Shown one piece after another: positions 1 through 7,431 of a stretch of 45,651 nt of DNA. The notes beneath the pieces are model-generated. The model was not told the origin of the DNA and searched no databases. It saw nothing but the letters and a program-made list of their open reading frames with translations. How positions within the stretch are numbered: position 1 is the stretch's first letter; each line of letters opens with the position of its first letter. Source of the stretch: Anaerolineales bacterium HSG25 (GTDB lineage Bacteria > Chloroflexota > Anaerolineae > 4572-78 > J111); NCBI GenBank assembly GCA_030377865.1, contig JAUCGA010000038.1, positions 1 through 45,651 of the forward strand, written 5' to 3'. The position numbers were made by a program, and so were the translations under genes.

Positions 1-86
1 TAACAAGATTAACGGTATTTTTTTGCTTATAATCCTGTTAATCTTGTCAAATATTGTTTTAGTCATGTTGAAATGATAAACTTCTG
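1..86 (-). repeat. Family A palindromic element, truncated by window edge
   Basis: This is the reverse-orientation end of the element seen complete at 3022-3190. It holds the ATCCTGTTAATC arm, then the reverse complement of the outer sequence CATGACTAAAACAAT, and ends at AAACTTCTG, the terminal inverted repeat. The other half lies outside the window. Confidence 0.7.
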
Positions 87-149
87 AACATTTCTTAGTA
101 GACCCAATCTGACCATGTTTTCATCCGTCTAACCTCAAAGTGACATGAG

Positions 150-881
150 CTAATCTAACATGCCCAAAATAATCTCGGCTAAATTATGATAGCTGTTTTC
201 ATCGACTCGTTTGGTGGGGGTGGGGTGTTTTAGTTTAGCGGGGAAAGGACGTGCATCATTACGATCTATCCAAATAGTTTGCAGACCGATACTTTGCGCG
301 CCCCAAATGTCATCAAACAGGTTATCGCCGACAAAAATAGCCGATTCAGGTTGGATCTGCATGTCGGTTAGTAGCCGTTTGAATATTTTAGGAGTTGGTT
401 TGGCCGCTTTAACATCGGAAGAAAAGAGGATGTACTCAAAATATTTTGCCAATCCAAAGTGCTTTAATTCGGGAATTGTAAAAAGGCGTTGCGTGTTTGA
501 TAAGATTGCCAATCTGACCTTTTTATGGAGGGATTCTAACATGGGGATAACTTCGGGGTAAATCTTAACCGATTTGGTGGTGAAAATTCTGAACAAGAGC
601 GCCATATCTTCCGGCTTTACATCTGACTGACCATCTTTCGCAACGGTTGAGATAATTTCGGCAAACACGTCACCAATTTCTATGTCAGGATAAGGTTCGG
701 GGTTGGCGAGAACCATTCGTTTGGTTATGCTCTGGTACAACGCTAATAGCTCTGCTGGTGTAACCTGTAAGCCATGATAGGACAACCAGATTGAAAGAAA
801 CTGGTAGGTTTTTAACTCATCTTCGTCGGTTTTAAGCTCAATGAGGGTTTTGTAGATGTCGAATATAACGACTTTATTCAT
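150..881 (-). CDS. HAD-superfamily hydrolase, haloacid dehalogenase-like
   Basis: Cytosolic HAD phosphatase or dehalogenase-like hydrolase of about 243 residues. The four HAD motifs are visible in order: FDIYKTL near the N-terminus with the nucleophile Asp, ILSNTQ, the Lys of KAAKPTP, and VGDNLFDDIWGA. Motif I reads DxY rather than the DxD of phosphatases. DxY is the pattern of L-2-haloacid dehalogenases and relatives, so the usual acid/base Asp is absent and the reaction cannot be named. The helical insert between motifs I and II is a C1-type cap. I place the start at the ATG at 881, where MNKVVIFD is the normal HAD beginning. A GTG at 902 would add seven residues. Neither start has a clear Shine-Dalgarno. 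The gene stands alone and is flanked by repeats on both sides. Confidence 0.85.
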   Translation of the reverse strand: MNKVVIFDIYKTLIELKTDEDELKTYQFLSIWLSYHGLQVTPAELLALYQSITKRMVLANPEPYPDIEIGDVFAEIISTVAKDGQSDVKPEDMALLFRIFTTKSVKIYPEVIPMLESLHKKVRLAILSNTQRLFTIPELKHFGLAKYFEYILFSSDVKAAKPTPKIFKRLLTDMQIQPESAIFVGDNLFDDIWGAQSIGLQTIWIDRNDARPFPAKLKHPTPTKRVDENSYHNLAEIILGMLD

Positions 882-1004
882 GGGGAATCTTTTGTCCGGC
901 ACGCTTTGGAGGCGTTACGTGATGGGAGCAACCTGCGCGCACCAAAGGAACAGGAAAATCTGACGGCTTGTATTCGTCACGCAATTCGTCACTTTTGACT
1001 ATTT

Positions 1005-1120
1005 TAGGCAGACGAAAGAAATAAAACATTCCAATTGAGGAATCAGCACCCGCGGTGCGGCACGACGCGTGCCTACTCCACGGGACAATTATTTTTTTCC
1101 ACGTGCCTTATCCTTTTTCA
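1005..1120 (+). repeat. Family E dispersed repeat, copy 1
   Basis: About 110 bp with a G+C-rich core around GCACCCGCGGTGCGGCACG, bounded by TTAGGCAGACG and CACGTGCCTTA, which form short imperfect terminal inverted repeats. A second copy in the opposite orientation lies at 6260-6373 with only scattered differences. Confidence 0.75.
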
Positions 1121-1255
1121 TAAATTTTTCGTTCTCCTTGTGGTGTTCAATCTAGTGCAATATTTTGTTAATAGAGTTGAGGTGTGGGGCGGGGGCGTAC
1201 ATTAGGAGTTAACTCCTAATTGTGCGACTACTATATCATACTCTATACTTTTAGT

Positions 1256-1416
1256 CTAGAAGTTCATCGTTTCAACATGACTAAAACAATATCTGACAGG
1301 ATTAACGGGATTAACAGGATTACAAGCAAAAAAATCCTGTTAATCTTGTTAATCCTGTCAAAAAATGCTTTTGATTTTATCAATATGTCAGGTCATGAAT
1401 GAAACAACAAACTTTT
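1256..1416 (+). repeat. Family A palindromic element, copy 2
   Basis: Same architecture as the copy at 3022-3190. Outer imperfect inverted repeats begin near AGAAGTTCATCG and end at CAAACTTTTG. The central hairpin (about 1293-1361) is made of iterated AGGATTAAC units facing AATCCTGTTAATC units. The short plus-strand reading frame across it is a by-product of the repeat. Confidence 0.75.
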
Positions 1417-1473
1417 GTTAGTCAATGCTATTTACCATTGGGTAATCTCCTAATTTTCAGATTGAGCGCATGA

Positions 1474-1575
1474 TATAGATGTTCAGATAAACATTTTCAG
1501 TTGTCACCTTTCCGCAAGTTTAAAACTTGCGGAAAGGTTGGTCTTGAATTGAAAATCATTATCTGAAAGACTGTA
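1474..1575 (-). repeat. Family C palindromic element, reverse copy
   Basis: The core hairpin has arms CCGCAAGTTT and AAACTTGCGG. The outer inverted repeats contain TTCAGATAA and TTATCTGAA. It is the reverse complement of the element at 6058-6160, with the same outer sequence. Confidence 0.75.
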
Positions 1576-1588
1576 TATAGGCATAATT

Positions 1589-1660
1589 GTGACGCTACAA
1601 GCGTCATCTACAGTGATTTTGTCAGACATGAGGCCATGGAGGTCACGCTTGTAGCGTGAC
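1589..1660. repeat. Imperfect inverted repeat
   Basis: The arm GTGACGCTACAAGCGTCA (1589-1606) faces GTCACGCTTGTAGCGTGAC (1642-1660) across a spacer of about 35 bp. No second copy was seen in the window. Function unknown. Confidence 0.55.
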
Positions 1661-1847
1661 GAACATGGAACTGAACAGCCCTAGCATGGAACTGCTTTGA
1701 ATGGCGGCAAAACCTTAAGCTGACGAATATGCCTCTCAATTTGTGGTATGATGCAATTAGTCCTATCATACGAGTGAGAAGAACTTGGTTATCCGGCTTG
1801 GCTGGTGTGCCCGTTTAGGTGGCCGCCATTGGTCTGGTTGACCATTA

Positions 1848-1938
1848 GTAAAAGTTCAGTAATACCGCCCTAGAAACCCGATTTCTTTGAGAAATCGGGT
1901 TTCTGACGCTCTTTCTGGCGAGTTCACTGAATATTTAC
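1848..1938 (-). mobile_element. 91-bp family D MITE-like element, copy 1
   Basis: It starts GTAAAAGTTCAGTAA and ends TTCACTGAATATTTAC. The centre is a near-perfect palindrome of AGAAACCCGATTTCT and its complement. The length is exactly 91 bp, as in the four other copies. The flanking octamers GACCATTA and GGATATTA match at only 5 of 8 positions, so this looks like the oldest insertion. It lies 69 bp upstream of the M50-like gene. Confidence 0.8.
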
Positions 1939-2007
1939 GGATATTATACCGTGGCGCATAACCGCGGTTTTTTTAGCAAAATTATTTTTACGGAGACACG
2001 GTTAACA

Positions 2008-2661
2008 ATGTCTAAAAAACAGCAAAAAATCACCCTGTTTAAAATATTCAATACACCAGTAGTACTCGACCCAATTGCGCTTATCACTCCAATAGCCGTA
2101 TTTGGTTTAGGAAGTTGGGTCGCGGGACGACTCACCACTAATCGTCCAGGGTTTTTACGCCTTCGGTTTGGACTAATCGCCATGATCGTTTACCAAATTA
2201 GCGAACTGATTCATTATCTCGGCCATATCATCAGTTCATGGTGGGTTGAAGCACCAATGGATAAAGTTTATCTTACCTTTCCACTCCCTTCAAGCATTTA
2301 TTATGATAATCTGGTCACGCCAGACCAGCATATTGGACGTTCTATGGGCGGGCCAATTATAAATATTTTAACCGTAATTAAAGTGCTATTTTTGCGTCCC
2401 TTTACCCGTTCTGGCTCATTTCTACGTGAACTAGTCGATTTGTCGGTTTGGATGAACCTCCTTTTTGGTATTGTGGCATTGTTCCCCTTACCCTTCATTG
2501 ATGGCGGAACCATCCTAAAGTGGCGTTTGGTCAAACAGGGACAAAGTGAGGCTGAAGCCGATCTCGCGGTTAGAAAAACAAATCTCTTTTTTGTTGGAGT
2601 ATTAATGGGTGTGGGGATGTTTTTTGCTTTGTGGGAACGGCTCAAACGATTGAGAGGATAG
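2008..2661 (+). CDS. M50-like (site-2-protease fold) membrane protein lacking catalytic Glu
   Basis: Polytopic membrane protein of 217 residues. It matches intramembrane M50 metalloproteases in layout: HYLGH at residues 69-73, GGPIINI at about 114-120, and FPLPFIDGG at about 159-167. Active M50 enzymes have HExxH, a G-P-x-x-N segment and NxxPxxxLDGG. Here both metal-binding His and the distal Asp remain, but the catalytic Glu is Tyr70 and the Asn of the third motif is replaced. It is therefore probably a pseudoprotease or a binding protein, not an active peptidase. The ATG at 2008 has CGGAG 12 bases upstream and gives a sensible N-terminus. A GTG at 1951 would read into the region next to the D element and was not chosen. 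The activity change is inferred from sequence only. Confidence 0.7.
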   Translation: MSKKQQKITLFKIFNTPVVLDPIALITPIAVFGLGSWVAGRLTTNRPGFLRLRFGLIAMIVYQISELIHYLGHIISSWWVEAPMDKVYLTFPLPSSIYYDNLVTPDQHIGRSMGGPIINILTVIKVLFLRPFTRSGSFLRELVDLSVWMNLLFGIVALFPLPFIDGGTILKWRLVKQGQSEAEADLAVRKTNLFFVGVLMGVGMFFALWERLKRLRG

Positions 2662-2679
2662 GGTTTTCTAAAAAAGAAT

Positions 2680-2740
2680 ATCTGACAGGATTAACAAGAT
2701 TAAAGGCAAAAAATCCTGTCAATTCTGTTAATCCTGTCGA
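2680..2740 (+). repeat. Family A central hairpin, partial copy
   Basis: Only the central hairpin is present: CTGACAGGATTAACAAGATT facing AATTCTGTTAATCCTGTC. The outer inverted repeats of the full element are missing. It lies just after the M50-like gene and could act as a 3' hairpin. Confidence 0.65.
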
Positions 2741-2788
2741 AAAAATCTTTTCTTTAATCAAGATATCGGGTGCTAAAAAACAGATAAG

Positions 2789-2891
2789 TGTAGTGGTCAA
2801 GATGATGTTGGAGTGCAATGGGTTTAGCCATTGCTTTTGGCAACGGCTAAACCCGTTGCACTCCATTTTCAACATCAAGCTGACCACCACA
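2789..2891 (+). mobile_element. 103-bp family B MITE-like element, copy 1, with 15-bp target duplication
   Basis: It starts TGTAGTGGTCAAG and ends CTGACCACCACA. The interior folds as a long hairpin with arms GCAATGGGTTTAGCC and GGCTAAACCCGTTGC. The 15-mer TAAAAAACAGATAAG stands immediately left (2774-2788) and right (2892-2906), identical at all 15 positions. The element carries no coding sequence. Confidence 0.88.
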
Positions 2892-3021
2892 TAAAAAACA
2901 GATAAGCGATACATAGTATTTTTACCTTATTGCAGGTTGCTTAAAAATTAGCTACAGTGGGAATACCGAACTGCTTACGTTCGGTCTTTGGGGATGAGTT
3001 CTAAATAGCTCGTACAATAGA

Positions 3022-3190
3022 CAGAAGTTTATCATTTCAACATGACTAAAACAATATCTGACAGGATTAACAGGATTAACAGGATTGACAGGATTACAAG
3101 TAAAAAAATCCTGTCAATCCTGTTAATCCTGTCAAAAAATACTTTTGATTTTGTCAGCATGTCAGGTCATGAATGAATCGACAAACTTTT
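3022..3190 (+). repeat. Family A palindromic element, full-length copy
   Basis: About 169 bp. The left end CAGAAGTTTATCATTTCA and the reverse complement of the right end, CAAAAGTTTGTCGATTCA, are imperfect terminal inverted repeats. Inside lies a long hairpin built from repeated AGGATTAAC and AATCCTGTT units. This copy defines the family; other copies are at 1-86, 1256-1416 and 2680-2740 (partial). Confidence 0.78.
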
Positions 3191-3253
3191 GAATAGATAC
3201 TCATTTCTTGTACCTTACAAAAATTCCCTGCAACACAGCTTTTGGCAATTGTC

Positions 3254-3311
3254 AAAACGCTCCTTCTGTTTATGGTTGTCATCAACCATGAATCGTGCAG
3301 GGAGCGTTTTT
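3254..3311 (+). terminator. Rho-independent terminator-like structure with internal hairpin
   Basis: The arm AAAACGCTCC (3254-3263) pairs with GGAGCGTTTT (3301-3310), followed by a T-run. The enclosed loop holds its own hairpin ATGGTTG/CAACCAT (3272-3289). It lies about 100 bp before the WD40 gene and almost 600 bp after the M50-like gene. It could end a short unannotated transcript or act as an attenuator for the WD40 gene. Confidence 0.6.
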
Positions 3312-3411
3312 TTATTTTGTCAATGAGTGTTGGAAGAACTGGATGACGATGATTGAATCGTAAGGATTGTTAATCATCAGCGTCTAGTTCTTGCCAAAGT
3401 GAGCGATACCC

Positions 3412-6057
3412 ATGAGCAACCAATCAAAAAATCCGTGGCAACTAAGCAATATCGACCTAAATAGCATGACGACTGATCCCCGCCGTCGAGGCATGATGAT
3501 TGCCGGAGCAAGTGTGACCGTGGCAATCCTGTTTTGCATGTTTGCCTTGCTTCTATTTTCGGTCGTCAACTGGTCATACCCAACTGTAGATGAGACCGCG
3601 TTGGCCTCACCGACCGCCCAATCTGTAGCGAATAATCAGGGGCTTGACATGCCCTCTGTGCCATCGCCCCCCACCGCAACCAATGAACCAACAGCGTCCC
3701 CCACCCCAACCAACACACCTAGCCCGACTCCAACTGATGAGCCACCGACCCCCACACCTGTCCCTCCGACTCCAACTGCCGAACCTCCAACTGCCGAACC
3801 TCCAACGCCAACCGTCGAAACAGTTCCAACCAACGCCCCAGCACTAATCAGCATGACCCAAGTCAGCCAACTGACTAGCACTGGTTCAACGACTAACACC
3901 GTCACCCAGATTCAAGGAAATAGTGCCCTGAATCCGCAGGAACTGTCACGGCAATTGGCTCGTCAGTCGGGGCATGAGTTAAATGGGTCAAATGATCAGT
4001 TGGCTCTGCTGTTAGCGGTAGAATCGGGTAACAGTGCCAACACCATCGAGGCTGTAAACGCTCTACGGCAGGCGCTTAGTCATCCGGGAGGAACCCTAAT
4101 CAACCTGAGTGGGCATTATATTTGGCATAGTAAATGGAATAACGATGGACGATATATCCTCTCGGCGGGATGCGCGGTCGAGGGGCAAGAGGCTGGCTGT
4201 GAGGCTGGCTTGAGCGTGATTTGGGATGCCAAAACAGGCCAAGAGCGCCTAATCCTCAACAGCCATGCTGGCATGATTCGGGATGCCGACTGGAACAGTG
4301 ATGAAACTCGGTTGGTGACAGTGGGCGATGATTACACGGCTCGAATTTGGGACACTGAATCTGGCACTGAACAGTTTATCTTGACCGGCCATGAGGGAGC
4401 CGTACGCTCGGCTAATTGGAGCGCAGATAATCGGCGTATTTTGACCGTGGCCGACGACCATACGGCTCGGCTGTGGGATTTGGAAGACAAAAAACTATTG
4501 TTCAATTTTGGTCATTCGGGGCGAGTCAATCAAGCTATTTGGAACGAGGCTGAGAGCATGGTCTTAACGGCTGGAGATGACGGCACGGCTCGCGTTTGGT
4601 CGGCAGAGACGGGACGCGAACTACTGATTTTAGCCGGACATAGTGCGCCGGTTCGTCAAGCTCGGTGGAACGCGGATGAGAGTTTGATTTTGACTGCCAG
4701 CGACGACCAAACGGCTCGGCTATGGGACGCGCACAGTGGTAAAGCCGTGTTGAGTTTGGCCGCTCACACCGGGTCTGTTAGTCAAGCGATTTGGAATCAG
4801 GATGAAAGTCAAATTTTAACTGCCGGAGACGATAACACGGCTCGAATTTGGGATAGCGCTAATGGCGATTTACGGTTGATTTTGAGTGGGCACACGGGGC
4901 GGGTCATTCAGGCTCAATGGGATGATGAGGAAAAGCGAGTCTTTACCGTCAGCACCGATGGTACAATTCGGATTTGGGATGCCAGCAACGGCGTAGAACT
5001 GTTCACTATTGCTGATGATACTCGACAAATTCGGGAGGCACAATGGAACGTGGCCGAAAATCGGGTACTGACCACCCGTTTTGATGGTACGGCGCGGGTA
5101 TGGGGCATTGTTTCGGCGGGTGAGTTGGCCGACTTAAGCCAAATTGTCGATGTAACCGCCCTGATGGAACTGGCCTGTCAGCGCCTGTCGCGCAACCTGA
5201 CGTATGACGAATGGCAACGATTTATGAAGGAACGACTATATCGCAAAACATGCGCCCGACTCGACCTAGACCCGGCCTTTATTAGCATGCAACGTGATTT
5301 GGCTCAAAGCGGCGAGGTGCAACAGGCTGTAACAGAACTGAGCAATAGTTTTAGCCAGAATCCAACACCGGGCTTTGCCCCAAATGCAGAGGCTAAACAG
5401 TTAATTGCGCCAGCGTTGGTCGAGCAGGGGCGCGAACTGGCTCTTGACGGCCAAGTGGTGGAGGCCGAGGCGTTATTCAAACAGACGCTTGAGCTAGACC
5501 CAACGTTGCAACTCGACCCGACTGCCGAGGCCAGTCGCTTGGCCGGTGGATATCCAAACATGACCATGTTGGATGATAGCCTCTCTCTGTCGAATCAACA
5601 GAGCTTGACCGACCGCGTCACCCATAATCTGGAGCAGTCCCTATTGCCTGTAACTGGTGGCGGCACTATTCAGCCCAAACAGATTGATGAAGCCATTGAC
5701 GCGTATCAAGAAGCACAAGCGTTAGGGCTAGAAATTAGCATGTCAGCAGATGATTGGAACGCTTTATGTTGGTGGGGAGCCTTAGCCGGACGGGCAGGTG
5801 AGGTGTTGGAGGCTTGCGAGCGAGCGATTGGTTTAGAACCTAATGAAGGCATTTTTTATGATAGTCGAGGTCTGGCTCGTGCCCTTAATGGTGATTTAGC
5901 TGGTGCGGCCCATGATTTCGGTACCTTTATCGACTGGTCGAGTCAAACAGGGCTGTATGAAGCCGATGTGATTGAACGTCAGATTTGGCAGACCAGTTTA
6001 CAGGCAGGACTGAATCCGTTTGATGAACAGACGATTGCTCGATTGCAACGTCGTTAG
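3412..6057 (+). CDS. Membrane-anchored WD40/TPR repeat protein
   Basis: An 881-residue protein. A cytoplasmic N-terminus of about 25 residues precedes one transmembrane helix (about 30-52). A Thr/Pro-rich stalk with PTPT-type units (about 75-150) follows, then eight WD40 repeats (about 235-565). The repeat ends are visible as IWDAKTG, IWDTESG, LWDLED, VWSAETG, LWDAHSG, IWDSANG, IWDASNG and VWGIV. Next comes a Cys-containing helical segment, ACQRLSRNLTYDEW to YRKTC, which in my recollection often follows WD40 propellers in Chloroflexota and cyanobacterial signalling proteins. TPR-like helices fill about 620-881. The propeller is probably extracytoplasmic and a protein-binding platform. No enzymatic domain is seen. 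A hairpin terminator follows at 6180-6210. Confidence 0.82.
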   Translation: MSNQSKNPWQLSNIDLNSMTTDPRRRGMMIAGASVTVAILFCMFALLLFSVVNWSYPTVDETALASPTAQSVANNQGLDMPSVPSPPTATNEPTASPTPTNTPSPTPTDEPPTPTPVPPTPTAEPPTAEPPTPTVETVPTNAPALISMTQVSQLTSTGSTTNTVTQIQGNSALNPQELSRQLARQSGHELNGSNDQLALLLAVESGNSANTIEAVNALRQALSHPGGTLINLSGHYIWHSKWNNDGRYILSAGCAVEGQEAGCEAGLSVIWDAKTGQERLILNSHAGMIRDADWNSDETRLVTVGDDYTARIWDTESGTEQFILTGHEGAVRSANWSADNRRILTVADDHTARLWDLEDKKLLFNFGHSGRVNQAIWNEAESMVLTAGDDGTARVWSAETGRELLILAGHSAPVRQARWNADESLILTASDDQTARLWDAHSGKAVLSLAAHTGSVSQAIWNQDESQILTAGDDNTARIWDSANGDLRLILSGHTGRVIQAQWDDEEKRVFTVSTDGTIRIWDASNGVELFTIADDTRQIREAQWNVAENRVLTTRFDGTARVWGIVSAGELADLSQIVDVTALMELACQRLSRNLTYDEWQRFMKERLYRKTCARLDLDPAFISMQRDLAQSGEVQQAVTELSNSFSQNPTPGFAPNAEAKQLIAPALVEQGRELALDGQVVEAEALFKQTLELDPTLQLDPTAEASRLAGGYPNMTMLDDSLSLSNQQSLTDRVTHNLEQSLLPVTGGGTIQPKQIDEAIDAYQEAQALGLEISMSADDWNALCWWGALAGRAGEVLEACERAIGLEPNEGIFYDSRGLARALNGDLAGAAHDFGTFIDWSSQTGLYEADVIERQIWQTSLQAGLNPFDEQTIARLQRR

Positions 6058-6160
6058 ATACAGTCTTTCAGATAATGATTTTCAATTCAAGACCAACCTT
6101 CCCGCAAGTTCAAAACTTGCGGGAAGGTGACAACTGAAAATGTTTATCTGAACATCTATA
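6058..6160 (+). repeat. Family C palindromic element, full copy
   Basis: It begins one base after the WD40 stop codon. The outer inverted repeats ACAGTCTTTCAGATAA and TTATCTGAACATC flank a strong hairpin with arms TTCCCGCAAGTT and AACTTGCGGGAA. Related copies are at 1474-1575, within the tandem array 10216-10492, and at 39664-39750. A lone core hairpin is near 9990-10015. Confidence 0.78.
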
Positions 6161-6179
6161 GAACCATTATTTCCTTTTA

Positions 6180-6210
6180 CCCTCGCCATCCGGCGGGGGT
6201 TTTTGTTTTT
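6180..6210 (+). terminator. Rho-independent terminator for the WD40 gene
   Basis: CCCTCGCC (6180-6187), a four-base loop, then GGCGGGGG (6192-6199) with one G-T wobble, followed by TTTTTGTTTTT. It lies about 120 bp after the WD40 stop, beyond the inserted family C element. Confidence 0.75.
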
Positions 6211-6259
6211 GAGACACCTCCAAGTCAACTTGCCTTAATCCCTGCCACTACTTATCATG

Positions 6260-6373
6260 AAAAGAATATAAGGCACGTGGAAAAAATAATTGTCCCGTGG
6301 AGTAGGCACGCGTCGTGCCGCACCGCGGGTACTGACTCCTTAATTGGGATGTTTTATTTCTTCCGTCTGCCTA
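6260..6373 (-). repeat. Family E dispersed repeat, copy 2 (reverse)
   Basis: Reverse complement of 1005-1120 with few substitutions. The two copies form an inverted pair about 5 kb apart around the M50-like and WD40 genes. A short plus-strand frame (6127-6420) crosses it and is not a gene. Confidence 0.75.
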
Positions 6374-6440
6374 ATATTGTGACAGTGTCGTTTGATCTCA
6401 TTTTGAATACAACAATGTAGGAACAAGTTTTTGATCTCGG

Positions 6441-6531
6441 GTAAATATTCAGTGAACTTGCTAGAAGGAACGTCAGAAACCCGATTTCTTAAAGAAATCG
6501 GGTTTCTAGGGTGGCTTTACTGAACTTTTAC
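6441..6531 (+). mobile_element. 91-bp family D MITE-like element, copy 2, 8-bp target duplication
   Basis: It starts GTAAATATTCAGTGAAC and ends TACTGAACTTTTAC. The octamer GATCTCGG occurs directly before (6433-6440) and directly after (6532-6539). The right copy runs into the GGAGG ribosome site of the metallophosphoesterase gene, so the insertion split the leader just upstream of the Shine-Dalgarno. Confidence 0.88.
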
Positions 6532-6550
6532 GATCTCGGAGGCTTTTCTC

Positions 6551-7405
6551 TTGAATCTTCATAACGTTATTGTTAATCGACAAAAATTTATTGCTATGGG
6601 AGCCACCGCGATTGCTGGTGGCATAGTAGCCGCCTCTAGTTACTTCTATGTTAACAACGAATCCCAATCATTGGTCGTGGAGCAGATTCAAATTCCACTT
6701 AAGGGATTAGGCTCGGCTTTGGAGGGGTTCAAAATCGTGCAGTTGAGCGATTTCCATCTACGCCCTTTCACCCAAATCGACCTGATTCAAGAAGCGGTCA
6801 GAATCAGCAACAGCCTTAAGCCTGACTTAGTCGTACTGACCGGCGACTATGTGTGGTATGAGGTGGAAGCAATTTTTGATTTGACGCTGACCTTAGCCGC
6901 CCTGCAAGCAAAACACGGTGTTTATTCGACGATGGGCAACCATGATTTATGGACGGATGTGGGAATTGTACGGCAAGGGTTTGATGAGGTGGGGTTACCA
7001 ATTTTGGATAACCAAGGGTTAGTCATCACCGAGGGGAAAGATTCGCTCTATATTGCCGGGCTAGATGATGGCTGGAGCGGAAAACCTGATCTTCGTACCG
7101 CGATGAGCGACTGGCAAGAAGGCATGCCGGTGGTACTGCTTATGCATGAGCCGGATTTGGCTGATAAATATTCGCTTGATGGTCGGATTGGTTTGCAACT
7201 GTCGGGTCACACCCACGGCGGGCAGATCCGTTTTCCGGGCATTGGGGCGGTCATATTGCCCTATCTCGGCTGGAAATATGACATGGGTCTCTACCAAGTG
7301 CGGGACATGTGGCTCTACACCAACCGCGGTATCGGTGTAACTAACGAGCCAGTGCGCTACAACTGTCCCCCCGAAATCACCGAGTTTATTCTGGTAGGGG
7401 CATAA
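6551..7405 (+). CDS. YaeI-type metallophosphoesterase, membrane anchored
   Basis: Calcineurin-like phosphoesterase of 284 residues with the full set of metal ligands: SDFH (D67, H69), TGD (D99), GNHD (N130, H131), LMHEPD (H199) and SGHTHGGQ (H220, H222). Such proteins bind two metal ions; relatives of YaeI hydrolyse phosphodiester bonds in lipids. The N-terminus holds one hydrophobic helix after NRQKF (residues 14-33). This resembles a degraded twin-arginine signal, since the second Arg is Gln, so membrane anchorage is more likely than export. The TTG start at 6551 is supported by GGAGG at 6538-6542, eight bases upstream. That site overlaps the target duplication of the preceding D element. 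The gene converges on ftsK, with a short GCAGACA/TGTCTGC hairpin in the 26-bp gap. Confidence 0.86.
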   Translation: MNLHNVIVNRQKFIAMGATAIAGGIVAASSYFYVNNESQSLVVEQIQIPLKGLGSALEGFKIVQLSDFHLRPFTQIDLIQEAVRISNSLKPDLVVLTGDYVWYEVEAIFDLTLTLAALQAKHGVYSTMGNHDLWTDVGIVRQGFDEVGLPILDNQGLVITEGKDSLYIAGLDDGWSGKPDLRTAMSDWQEGMPVVLLMHEPDLADKYSLDGRIGLQLSGHTHGGQIRFPGIGAVILPYLGWKYDMGLYQVRDMWLYTNRGIGVTNEPVRYNCPPEITEFILVGA

Positions 7406-7431
7406 GCGGGCAGACAAGGATGTCTGCGTTC

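Larger units (their letters stand above)
882..2007. other. Gene-free stretch filled with short dispersed repeats
   Basis: No supportable gene is present. Short frames here run through repeat arms. From left to right it holds a family E element, a family A element, a family C element in reverse, an inverted repeat around GACGCTACAAGCGTC, and a 91-bp family D element. The remaining single-copy sequence (about 903-1000, 1120-1250, 1417-1470 and 1661-1847) shows nothing recognisable. Confidence 0.6.

Noticed and set aside
1220..1402. 60-codon frame
   Set aside because: Lies within family A repeat arms.
6127..6420. 97-codon frame after the WD40 gene
   Set aside because: It crosses a family C end, a terminator and a family E repeat. 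No family resemblance.
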